Shown here: in pieces, positions 12,848 to 21,537 of the stretch
How the letters are laid out: each line of letters begins with the position of its first letter
Numbering within the stretch: the first letter of the stretch is position 1
NCBI GenBank assembly: GCA_964057225.1
Contig: OZ059896.1
Span: 18,100,501 to 18,164,500 of the forward strand
Reading direction: 5' to 3'
Source of the DNA: Auanema rhodensis
Taxonomy: Eukaryota; Nematoda; Chromadorea; Rhabditida; Rhabditidae
DNA: 64,000 bases
The notes under the pieces: generated by a model
Told to the model about the DNA's origin: nothing
The model's database searches: none
Seen by the model: the letters and a program-made list of their open reading frames with translations, nothing else
Translations under genes and position numbers: made by a program

Positions 12848-13322
12848 TTTTTTTTCTCGTTTTTCGTTATGGATGTAACGCATATGCGCCACGTCCTTCT
12901 TTCTCATTTTGAAAGTGGTGTTTCTGCTCATGAAGCTCACCGAAACGTTGTTGCACGACAACGCGCGCCCTCACTGTTGTGCGAAGGCACAGCAAACGCT
13001 CCAGGAGCTGAATTGGGAAGTTTTGAAGCATCCCCCTTACTCTCCAGATCTTGCCCCAACATATTATCATCTTATCATCTGTTCAGGTCAATGGAGCATA
13101 GTTTGAGAGGGGAAAGCTTCAAAAATTTAGGAGAAGTTGAACAATTCATTAAAAAATTTTTCGAGTCTAAATCTAAAATATTTTTCAGAAATGGAATAAG
13201 AAATTTGAAGAAGAGATGGGAGAAAGTGATCGAAAGCGAGGGACAATATTTTCAGAAATAAATTCTTTTCTTTTATAACAGTTTTTTTGATTTTTTTGAC
13301 ATGACACACTAACTTACACACC
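12842..13322 (+). mobile_element. Internally deleted mariner transposon remnant
   Basis: Transposase pieces can be read on the plus strand. An N-terminal piece (MDVTHMRHVLLSHFESGVSA) runs directly into the C-terminal catalytic part (LLHDNARPHC, HPPYSPDLAP), so the central part including the first catalytic Asp is missing. A short duplication near 13063-13078 shifts the frame inside the third catalytic motif. The original C-terminus continues in another frame to 13261 (FRSMEHSLRGES..FIKKFF). The right end reads, inward, GGTGTGTAAGTTAGTGTGTC next to TA, a typical mariner terminus. A matching left terminus is not clear; copy A of the 135-bp repeat takes its place. Not functional. Confidence 0.5.
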
Positions 13323-13854
13323 TAATATTAAACAATACCGGTGTTTAGTGGTGGAACATCATCTTAGAGTGATTTTCTATACAATTATGTTCATTTATAT
13401 TCATTTTTACGATCTCTATTTATGTTTCGGAATCCTATGCTTTAGTATTGTTGTGATATTACCCTTCTACTCGATAACTTTATTAACCGTAGAGGTGAAC
13501 CATGCTCATTGGTTAGCACAGAGCTCGCAAACACCTCGTAGACTTTCGGCCGCAACAGAAACGTACGCATAAAAGCATCTGACATACCAGGGAGAATCAA
13601 CCTAACCGCAAACCTTTGATATAATAAAACAAATGAAAAAACCCTACTGTGTCCGAGTATATCAGCTCTTCCAGACGTTTGGTTTCAATATATTGTACAT
13701 ATTTTAACAAATAGGAGGGTGGGGGCTAGTAATGAAAAAAGAAAGAAGAGCCATTATAATATATATTATAATAACTTCTTGATGAATAAAGAGAAAGACC
13801 CAGAAAATAACCAAATTTATATTCTACCTTCAACAAAACAATACAATTTCAGTT
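13323..13854. other. Intergenic, no gene recognised
   Basis: Between the mariner remnant and the LRAT-like cluster. The patch near 13490-13600 is richer in G+C than its surroundings but has no convincing frame. Likely old transposon debris. Confidence 0.5.
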
Positions 13855-14273
13855 TCAATATATTCCATTTCTACATTTTTTCACGAATGAATGCGACGTA
13901 TCAATAAATTTTTTGTTCACGTAATGCTTTATATTCTCAAGAATTCTTTCCACTTCATATGGTTTTATTTCTTCATCGAAAGAGTTATCGATTCTGGCAT
14001 TTCCATCTGTCAGAATATCAATTTCACGAACTATTCCATCTACAACAGTTGCCATTTTGCTTAAAGTTCCACGAACAGAAGTAATTATTCCGTAAATCTG
14101 AAAAATAAATTTATAAATCTCGAAATGAATTATAACATTCTTACGCCTTTTTCGTAATGAATAATATGTCCAAGTGCAAAATGCTTGGTAAGATGCTGTA
14201 TAGCCATAAACGCAGTTTTATATCCTACAGTTTTAACAACGGCAGCCGTTGTCACTGTTGCAAATGTCAACAT
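13855..14273 (-). CDS. Degenerate LRAT-fold protein, catalytic residues lost
   Basis: Two exons, 14145-14273 and 13855-14097, give about 123 residues. It aligns with the neighbouring LRAT-like genes: GHIIHYEKG matches GDLIEI, then NARIDNSFDEEIKPYEVERI matches the NSLDSSFKPYSAEEIV block, and KKCRNG matches the NWCRYG end. Every expected active-site position is changed. The HW motif is IYG, the internal VIHV is replaced, and the NCEHF motif carrying the catalytic Cys is TSHSF. LRAT-family enzymes use His-His-Cys for acyl transfer or thiol hydrolysis, so this copy cannot be an ordinary member. It is either a pseudo-enzyme or a decaying gene with an intact frame. The N-terminus is hydrophobic (AAVVKTVGYKTAFMAI). 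The ATG follows an acceptor that overlaps the stop codon of the upstream paralogue. Confidence 0.5.
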
Positions 14274-14286
14274 TGTTGTTTCTTTA

Positions 14287-14934
14287 CTAGAATTTAAAGA
14301 AATTCGATAATAAACTGTGATACAATAACTCAAAACAAAAGATACGTAAGGTAGCACAAGACTGATTGATGGTAAATCTAAATAATAAAAAATCATTTAT
14401 TTTGTTTTTTATACGAATTAATTGTTATTACGAGACAGTCGATCCTTTTGCAATTAAAATTGCTGGAATACTTACTGGTGCGGTCAATATTGCTAGAGCA
14501 GCCTGATTGCTAATACTCTTTCCGTACCTACACCAATTGGCAAAATGTTCACAGTTATTGGTTAAGGTATTGTATTTGAACGATCCAAGTTTGTTCTTTG
14601 CCCTCCTAACTATTTCTTCGGCGGAATATGGTTTAAAACTGCTATCCAGACTGTTACAGATTCTAACATCGTTATTGTCAGCATAATCTGAAACCCGCTG
14701 TCTAATAGCTTTATCCTCATTAGTCACATGAATCATGTAATCATCTTCTCCGTCGAATTCCACAATTATACCTCAATGCTAAAATATCAAAGTAAAGTTT
14801 ACAACTATATTTAAACAAATACTTACATGGTAGAAAAAGTTGATTTCAATTTCGACACGGCTTCCAATTAATTCTTTCGTCGGAAAAATATCAGTTAATT
14901 GATGAGCTTCACAGTAATTTGAAAGTAAGACCAT
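14287..14934 (-). pseudogene. LRAT-like gene with in-frame TGA at the conserved HW motif
   Basis: Exons 14827-14934, 14432-14778 and 14287-14377 would give about 181 residues. Exon 1 reads MVLLSNYCEAHQLTDIF..FFYH. Exon 2 begins CAT TGA GGT ATA ATT GTG GAA, that is H-stop-GIIVEF, where the family has HW-A/G-I-x-V. The rest is intact, with DDYMIHVT, the FKPYSAEEIV block and NNCEHFANWCRYG, so two of the three catalytic residues remain beyond the stop. A single G-to-A change from TGG explains it. No alternative acceptor restores the frame (the one at GCATTGAG gives the wrong phase). It could be a young pseudogene, a polymorphic null allele or a base error. The C-terminal tail is hydrophobic. LRAT-like proteins in nematodes include EGL-26. 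Confidence 0.5.
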
Positions 14935-15121
14935 CTGATAACTTTGAAAGAATCATAATAGGAAATATCTTTTATACATGTAACTTATCAAATTTTTAAA
15001 TGTACTTAGCATTGATAAGATAAAAGAACAAAGACAATGACTTGAGCATCATCTCTTTTTTATTGTATGAGAAGAGTTTGAATTTACTTCTTCATCAGCT
15101 TTTATTGAAGTTTACTAAAAC

Positions 15122-15628
15122 ATGTCTGAAGAAAAGCCATATAGTGAATGGATGACCTATGACAAACTAGTGCAGCTAGTGAAACCTGGAGATCTAATTG
15201 AAATTCAGAGATTAAACTTGTATTTCAAAGTTATTTGCGTAAGTCAATTTTGGTGTTCATCAATTCATTTAACTTTTTTGTTGCAGCATCGGGCTGTAGC
15301 TATCGAAAGCGTGTTAAATGACCAAAAAGTCGTCGATTACTTCGTTGTGAACTTGACCGATGATAGCATAGTCCACAGAGAGCTTCTTTCAAATATAACT
15401 TTTGGCAAAAACTGCCGAATCAACAACGCGTTCGACTTGAAGTACAAACCATTTTCACACGAAGAGATTATAAGGAGGGCAATCACTAGTGTTGGAGAGA
15501 GTAAGAAATCATACAACCTCACTGAGTACAACTGTGAACATTTCGCGACACATTGTGGAAATGGACAAGCTAACAGCTACCAAGTATTGCTCAATCTTAT
15601 ATTGGAAATTTCATTAGAAGAAGTATGA
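15122..15628 (+). CDS. LRAT-domain protein (NlpC/P60-like acyltransferase fold)
   Basis: Two exons, 15122-15238 and 15287-15628, give about 152 residues. The 48-bp intron has GTAAGT..TTGCAG borders and happens to be open in frame, so an unspliced reading of 168 residues also exists. Visible motifs are KPGDLIEI near residue 25, CHRAVAIE (the first catalytic His, with Arg instead of the usual Trp), YFVVNL where the second His (V-I-H) is expected, and YNCEHFATHC carrying the catalytic Cys. The loss of the second His makes normal catalysis doubtful. It is transcribed away from the minus-strand LRAT pair, with about 190 bp between the divergent starts, so a shared promoter is possible. There is no signal peptide, so a cytosolic or membrane-associated protein is expected. 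Confidence 0.5.
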   Translation: MSEEKPYSEWMTYDKLVQLVKPGDLIEIQRLNLYFKVICVSQFWCSSIHLTFLLQHRAVAIESVLNDQKVVDYFVVNLTDDSIVHRELLSNITFGKNCRINNAFDLKYKPFSHEEIIRRAITSVGESKKSYNLTEYNCEHFATHCGNGQANSYQVLLNLILEISLEEV

Positions 15629-15680
15629 ATTGTTCTTCGCATATTAAAGCAAAATTAACAGGAGAAGAACCGAAAAGAAC

Positions 15681-15815
15681 TTTTTAATATTAATTATTAG
15701 TTGTATATAGTTTGATGATACAGTATCAGAATTATTATTTTATTTAAAGATACTATCTATACTGATTAAAATAAAATAATTGACTCTAGTTTCGTAAGCC
15801 CCGCCCCTTTTGACA
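15681..15815. repeat. 135-bp perfect direct repeat, copy B
   Basis: Identical to 12713-12847. It starts 52 bp after the stop codon of the plus-strand LRAT gene and is followed directly by a Merlin-like transposase fragment. Perfect identity of non-coding DNA implies a recent copying event. Confidence 0.5.
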
Positions 15816-15819
15816 AACG

Positions 15820-16086
15820 TCATAATACCCACGTTTCAGAACTGGGACGTTTCTGAACGTTGAACACCGCTATGTTAGAGGCCCCAGAAATCCCCTTCAA
15901 AATACAAAAAAAAATTTTATTTTTAATTATGTTCCTTTTATTACATCTCCACGTATTTCGAACAAAAGAAAGACTCATTTGTCGTGCACATCGGCCACAT
16001 TCTTTATTTTCAAGGACTGTACTTTTCTCTTGCAAGAATTGAATGGCATCAGCTTCAGTACAAAGTCGTTCTTTTGGAGCAAACAT
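15820..16086 (-). pseudogene. Merlin/ISXO2-type transposase N-terminal fragment
   Basis: The minus-strand frame reads LCTEADAIQFLQEKS.. then ECGRCARQMSLSFV..TWRCNKRN, a zinc-ribbon-like C-x2-C..WRC module. This is the N-terminal pattern of ISXO2-like transposases, called Merlin elements in animals. The reading becomes unrelated after about 55 residues and the DDE domain is absent. Recognised by pattern only. Confidence 0.5.
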
Positions 16087-16947
16087 TTAGACGAAAAATG
16101 CTTGATAATGTAGATGTAATGACCAATAATGATTTGGTTTTTATATTATAATATATTCAAGGTTTATTATACTTATTATAGCTATAGATACGGAAAAAAA
16201 CCAAAATTTCAAAAATTTTGTGAGTTCATATAGTTTATATTCAGTCAAAATATATGTTAATATAATTAAAACTGATTTCAATAATATTTCTAAATTTATA
16301 AGGAAATTTAGTGTTTTTTGATTATTTTGAATAATCCTTCTTAATATAACAAAATTTGAGATTAGGAACATATTAATTCATTAAAAATATTTTTAAATGA
16401 TTCTGAGCACAAAGCTCCATCAATAACTAAGTTTTTCCTATGGCATAGCTTCAAACAAGTAAGCTTCAGCATCTGAATCTTACTGAATATCTATGAAGAA
16501 AACTTGGTTAACATACAACCAAATTCTCCCGTTTAAAAGAAAAATTGACGTTTAGTGTACTCCTAACATTCTATCAAAAGATCATTTCTGAAGTCTTGAT
16601 GATACTTCTGAAATTCAAGAAAGAATACTTCAAGTAGTTTATGAACATTTCGGAGACTTCAGAAATTACTTTTAAACATAATTTTTAAAATTTTTAAGAT
16701 TTTTTCTGAATTCATTATGGTGTTTTAACACTCAAAATATATTTTTTCTGAATTTTTGTAGTTTGTCTGAGAAGGTATAAGTGGGTGTCCGACTTTCATC
16801 GCACAGGACTGTATTTTTTCTTCCTGTAATATATTTCTATACAAGAACGTTCTAAAATTAAAGATAGAATGAGAAAGTGAAATAAGATAGTGTTATCTTC
16901 TTTTTTTGATTCAAATAATCAAAGAGATTAATTCATTAAACGGGGTT
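16087..16947. other. Intergenic, AT-rich
   Basis: No coding exon, tandem repeat or RNA gene was recognised. Confidence 0.5.
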
Positions 16948-17250
16948 GGTATCGTTTCGCCCACTTCCCCCCTCAGATTGTCATTAGAGCGCATGCGTTC
17001 GTTACCCGAAAATACAGAGTCTCATCTCTGCAAGTGGGAGTGCTCTATCTAATATTTTTAATGTTTTTAAATTTTGTTGAAGCTCTCTCCATCTGGGGTG
17101 ACGGGTACCCCCCAGACCCCCGGACCTGGGATAGAGCACTCCCGCTAGTTTATGCGAAGCTGGTGCGTGCCCAAAATGTTATACGCGCGCTCTAATGTTA
17201 ACTCTCTGATTATTAGGGGGGGGGGGGGGGGGAGTGGGCGAAACGATACC
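16948..17250. mobile_element. GC-rich fold-back (snap-back) element, 303 bp
   Basis: The ends are perfect 18-bp inverted repeats: GGTATCGTTTCGCCCACT at 16948-16965 and its complement at 17233-17250. Further inside, CATTAGAGCGC pairs with GCGCTCTAATG (near 16980 and 17188) and GGGAGTGCTCTATC pairs with GATAGAGCACTCCC (17036-17049 and 17130-17143), so nearly the whole unit can fold into one long imperfect hairpin. CGGGGTT occurs on both outer sides (16941 and about 17262) and may be a target duplication. There is no coding frame. A run of G (about 17 bases) lies next to the right repeat. Interpreted as a non-autonomous MITE of unknown family. Confidence 0.5.
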
Positions 17251-17697
17251 AGCGCCTAATCGGGGTTCAATTTAAATTACGGTATGTAAAGGGTTAAATC
17301 TTCCTTTACGTTCTCTAGTCTGTGGATCTTACTACTTTCTGTATAAATATTTAATAACTTAAGAAACATATAAGAATAATTTGAACAAAGATGAATTAGG
17401 ATTGGTGCCAATGTCCTCAGAAAAACTCTATTTCTTGCCTTATATACTAGATTAAGACGTATTCATATATGTATGTATATAGCATAGATCAGAACAAATA
17501 ACTACAGATAAGAAATACTATTCTGACTACTATTCTTTGCACAAATCAGTGGGAGGTATTTGAAAGTTGTGTGTAGTGTAATTTAAATTTAATTTTACTT
17601 TATTCATTCAATTATACAGATAATAAGGAATTTGTAAATCAAAATAAAAATAAAATGCTGAAACAGAAATGAAGGTTGTGTGGTTTGAGAAAAACTT
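17251..17697. other. Intergenic, AT-rich
   Basis: Downstream of the next minus-strand gene. Nothing was recognised except probable 3' UTR near its right end. Confidence 0.5.
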
Positions 17698-18252
17698 CTA
17701 TTTATCTTCTTGTTTTCTTCTTTGTTCTGTTAAAGCGTTCAACATGTGAACAATCTGAAATAATTAACGTATTGCAACGGCAAAATGAAGTGGAATCATC
17801 ATTAGTGTGCTCACCTCTGGATTTTGAGTTTTAAAAGTATCCACGGATTCCACAAGTTGCTTGTATGTTTGATTCTTGTTATATAATATTTCTAGTAGCT
17901 CTTCAAATTTTGATTGAGTTATGTCAATAGTATTCACAAATTTTTTGATTAATTCCATTTTTTTTGAAACATTCTCGAGATAATCGTTAACTATCTCAGA
18001 TACTCCGTGCTTTGCAGCCCAAGCTTTTATATCTTCTTCAGCTCTGGCTATTGTATTATCTTCGTTCTGAACAATTAGTTGGAACTCGTTTTGCGCTTCT
18101 TCGGAGATATGCTTCCAGAATGGCAAACTTCTGAATCCTTTTCCTTGTTCACGATGCTCTATGTTTCCACCTGGTTTTGTTGCTTGAGTAATGATAGGTG
18201 CAGCAATGTTGAATCCAATAAGAATCGCAAAAATAGTTGATTGAAAAAGCAT
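17698..18252 (-). CDS. SXP/RAL-2 (DUF148) family secreted protein
   Basis: Exons 17815-18252 and 17698-17754, joined after NPE, give about 164 residues. A signal peptide (MLFQSTIFAILIGFNIAAP) is followed by the family core: HISEEAQNEFQLIVQNED, then IKAWAAKHGVSEIVNDY, and helices ending FKTQNPE. These match the helix-loop-helix calcium/magnesium-binding-like domain of SXP/RAL-2 proteins, which are secreted by parasitic nematodes and strongly immunogenic; the biochemical role is unsettled. The intron position is the same as in the copy at 20 kb. The promoter has a TATATAAA box at 18328-18335 and an upstream G-rich block. Confidence in the family is high. Confidence 0.5.
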
Positions 18253-18327
18253 GGTTAACTGAAAAAAATTATAATTAGAGCAAATACAAGAGTTAAATTC
18301 ACATGTTTCATCTTAAAAATTTTCATG

Positions 18328-18405
18328 TTTATATACTATTTCTAAAATAATTATAAGCTTATTCCTGTCACGAACCATAATATACGTCCACGCCCCTCCC
18401 TCCTC
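18328..18405 (-). promoter_or_regulatory. TATA promoter with upstream G-rich block
   Basis: On the minus strand: GAGGAGGGAGGGGCGTGG, then GTATAT, then AATAGTATATAAAC about 80 bp before the ATG at 18252. The order of elements is like that at 9458-9528 before the Gly-rich paralogue. Confidence 0.5.
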
Positions 18406-18558
18406 ATTTGTCACTTTATTTGTACAATATAATTTATGAATATCTTATAATATACAACAAAATATAAATGAGAATTATTTTTTAATAAAACTGAATTTAA
18501 AAACTGGTTTGTTAAACTGATTCATTAAAAATATATTATACAAATTTATTTTTGTTTT

Positions 18559-18954
18559 CCGGATCCGTAAAATGTACTGCGGATCTTACGACCCCGACCG
18601 GATCATTTTAATTTATCATTCCTCTTTTTACTTTTTTTTGGGATTTTTCTTAAATTTTTTGTTTTTTTCAGTTCAATTTTGATTTCCAATATTCGAAATA
18701 TGACAAATGTTTTACCCTAAAACAATGTGATTCAATTTTTCAAAAACAGAAATATCCAAGAAGCATAAGACTGGATCATTTTTCTAGTAAATAATGAAGG
18801 ATCCGGAAAACGGTCCGATCCGAAAAATAATGTTCGAAGAAGTTCACCGAATGATTGTGGTCCAAGAACTATGCTAAAATCCATATCGGGCTTTTGAGCT
18901 TTTGTTCTGATTTCGAGGTCCGATCCGAAAAAAAAGCTTAATCCTGATACATAT
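18559..18954 (+). mobile_element. hAT-like non-autonomous element remnant, copy B
   Basis: Bases 18559-18788 repeat 9016-9243 in inverted orientation. The region continues with further GATCCG-type blocks to AATCCTG at about 18945, the presumed right terminus (CAGGATT on the other strand). The minus-strand open frame at 18732-18986 runs across non-coding repeat sequence and is not considered a gene. Confidence 0.5.
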
Positions 18955-19333
18955 GTATTATACTTGGGCACGATTCTCAATTTCAAAATCGAAATCGAGG
19001 AATTATCGAAAGTTCATTATCGAAAATTAAAAAATTTTGAAATTTTGAAATACGTCAATAAACTCATATTAATAACTCATTAAACTACGATAATCTCGAT
19101 TAACGTATTTCAACAGTCCTCTTCAAAATCTACATAATCGGTTTCATCGTCACTTTCAATTGATTCTATTTCTTCAGGTTCTTCAAAATTGGAGAAAATG
19201 TAGTTCTTGATAGTTTTCTGTAGTAATCGACCCTTTCTTTTATTTCCCATAAAAATGCCTATTTTACTGGAAAAAACCATTACCGATAATCCTAATTTAT
19301 TCAAAAATCGATAATCGTGCCCAAGTATAATAC
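18955..19333. mobile_element. 379-bp TIR element inserted beside the hAT-like copy
   Basis: Perfect 21-bp terminal inverted repeats: 18955-18975 and 19313-19333, core ATACTTGGGCACGATT. The interior is AT-rich and contains, on the minus strand, an open frame ending EEPEEIESIESDDETDYV.. at 19110. That may be the relic of a transposase C-terminus, but I cannot identify it. The opposite flanks share an ATGTATA-like sequence but no clear target duplication. Confidence 0.5.
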
Positions 19334-19984
19334 TATGTATGTACATATATGAATTAATATTAAAAACTATAATTATTATTATTTCTATTCTTATCTTTAT
19401 ACAATTTTTTATTTTTAAATTTCTCCTGTTCAAACGATAAAATTCGTGACTTTTAACTTTCATTGTTTAATTATTTTTTAAAAATTACAAATTACACACC
19501 TGCTATTCCTTTGTGTTTCAAAATGTTTTCGTAATTTGTACAAAAATTAATATCTTTCAAATATAAATAAGTTTTATTATTCCAAAAAGTTTTCTTTTTT
19601 TTTTTATTTTTCATTTTTCTCAATGCAAATTTAACCATTGATTGCTTTTCTTGGTTTCTAATTCAAAATAAGATGTTTCAGTTAAAATAATTTATCTTCT
19701 ATTTGATAGATCTAAGAATGAAAGAAAAAAATTATAAAAGATGTATCTTTTTATGATAAAAATGATATTCGAAGTTATGTTGTGTTTAAGTTAAAGCTCA
19801 CGTGGGATATAACCTTATTTGATCAGCTTATACTACATTTATAAAATATATTTTTCTATATATGTATATATAAATTATAATAATAAAGATATAAAAGATT
19901 CAAATTATTTATTCAAATATACAGTTAGATGGAATCCCATACAGAAGAGCAGTGCATATTAGTCGTGTCTTTGCTATTCATGTC
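19334..19984. other. Intergenic, AT-rich
   Basis: No gene recognised. Contains long T-runs and the 3' region of the next SXP/RAL-2 gene. Confidence 0.5.
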
Positions 19985-20576
19985 CTATGAAAAATCCTTA
20001 TTTTCATGGCTACGATGTGTTAAAGCACCTAGAATTCGAACAACCTGAAAAAAATAATTATTTAAAGTTTTAAAAGATTTATCATTGTATATATATATAA
20101 TTAAATAAATTGTAATATGAACATACCTCTGGATTCTCGTTTTTGAATGCCTTCATTGCTTCTCCAAGTTGTTGAGCAGTTTGATCTTTATTTGTCATGA
20201 TACTTAAAATTTCCTGAAGCTTTGCAGGAAGAGTATTGACAATCTCAGTAGCATGATTCTTCATATCAGTAAATTTGTTCGTCATGTTGGTTACAGCTTC
20301 ATTGACTTTATCCGAGACTCCATTTTTGGTAGCCCATTCATTGATTTCTTGTTCTTTCTGAGCAATAGTTGTATCCTGTTTCTGCACGATTTCCATATAT
20401 TCCTTTCGAGCATCTTCATTGATGTTATCCAATTTCTCAAGCATTGCTCTCATTATTCCTGATCCAGCCTCACCGAGTTCATCACCCATTTTTTCGTGAT
20501 GTCTACCAAACTCTTTATGAGGCATAGCCATCACCAGACTAATAAAAGCAGCAACACAAGTAAATTTGAAGAACAT
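19985..20576 (-). CDS. SXP/RAL-2 (DUF148) family secreted protein
   Basis: Exons 20127-20576 and 19985-20044, joined after NPE, give about 169 residues. A signal peptide (MFFKFTCVAAFISLVMAMP) is followed by NINEDARKEYMEIVQKQD, then INEWATKNGVSDKVNEAV and helices ending FKNENPE. This is the clearest SXP/RAL-2 member in the window. Its repeated helices and the conserved phase-0 intron place it next to the 17.7-kb gene, from which it probably arose by duplication. The ATG lies nine bases or so after the nearest acceptor-like sequence. An AT-rich TATATATATAAG on the minus strand near 20680 may be the TATA box. Confidence 0.5.
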
Positions 20577-21080
20577 AACTGAAATAAATAGAATAAATAC
20601 ATTAATTATAATACAAATTATATAAATTATATAGATATAGATACTGATTGAAAATGATCGACCTCTGATTTATTCATACTTATATATATATTCACATACA
20701 TGTGTTCATAGTTCATCACACATCTAGTTCATTTTCTCTGAATCACCTAATTCCGATTATCTAACCTACGAATTATCCTTATATGACTATTACTCATCTT
20801 GAACAAACATCATGTACAATATTATTTATATATATATTCTATTACTATATGATAAAAACTTTAAAACTAGTTAATACAGATACTAATACTCTATTTCCCT
20901 CATATCCATCACGCTCCATCATATATCTCTCATAACCTATTACTAACCATAATTCTCATAAATCTATGAAAACTTTATAAAACTCATTAAAAAGGTTTTT
21001 ATTATAATATTTGTTTTTTTTAGTTATAATAGTAACAATTGACATCACTTTTATTAACTTCACTTAAATTATATTCCCAT

Positions 21081-21162
<82 letters not shown>

Positions 21163-21537
21163 CATATAGCCTACTTTCATTGCGACATTATTTTAGAATA
21201 TAAAGGCTATAAGTTTAGAGCATAGGTTCATGGCGTGTAAGTTCATGGCTAATGTTCTTGTTCAACTATCAAAGCTAGAAGATTACATCATATTTCAAAT
21301 AAAATATTTCTAAATATACATTTACTACTGTTTATAATATAGATTTATACATTTTTTTATGAACTACAGTTCATCAAAATCAGCTGAAGTCAAATATTTC
21401 AGAATCTCATTTTATTTTCAAATGTTGATACTTTCTTTTATTTTCATAATTTATAAGATATTTTGAAAAACATATAAATGAAAATACTTTTGATTTCATT
21501 TTTCATGATTTAGTCAGGCGATTCAGAAAATTTAAAT
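20577..21537. other. Intergenic with TC microsatellite
   Basis: AT-rich DNA upstream of the SXP/RAL-2 gene. A (TC)n tract with a few interruptions occupies about 21083-21153. No gene seen. Confidence 0.5.

Noticed and set aside
12713-15815. Pair of LTRs bounding a retrotransposon
   Set aside because: The 135-bp repeats lack TG..CA ends, primer-binding site and polypurine tract, and no reverse transcriptase or gag frame lies between them.
19110-19463. 117-residue minus-strand frame
   Set aside because: It crosses the terminal repeat of the 379-bp element and AT-rich flank, so it is at most a transposase relic.
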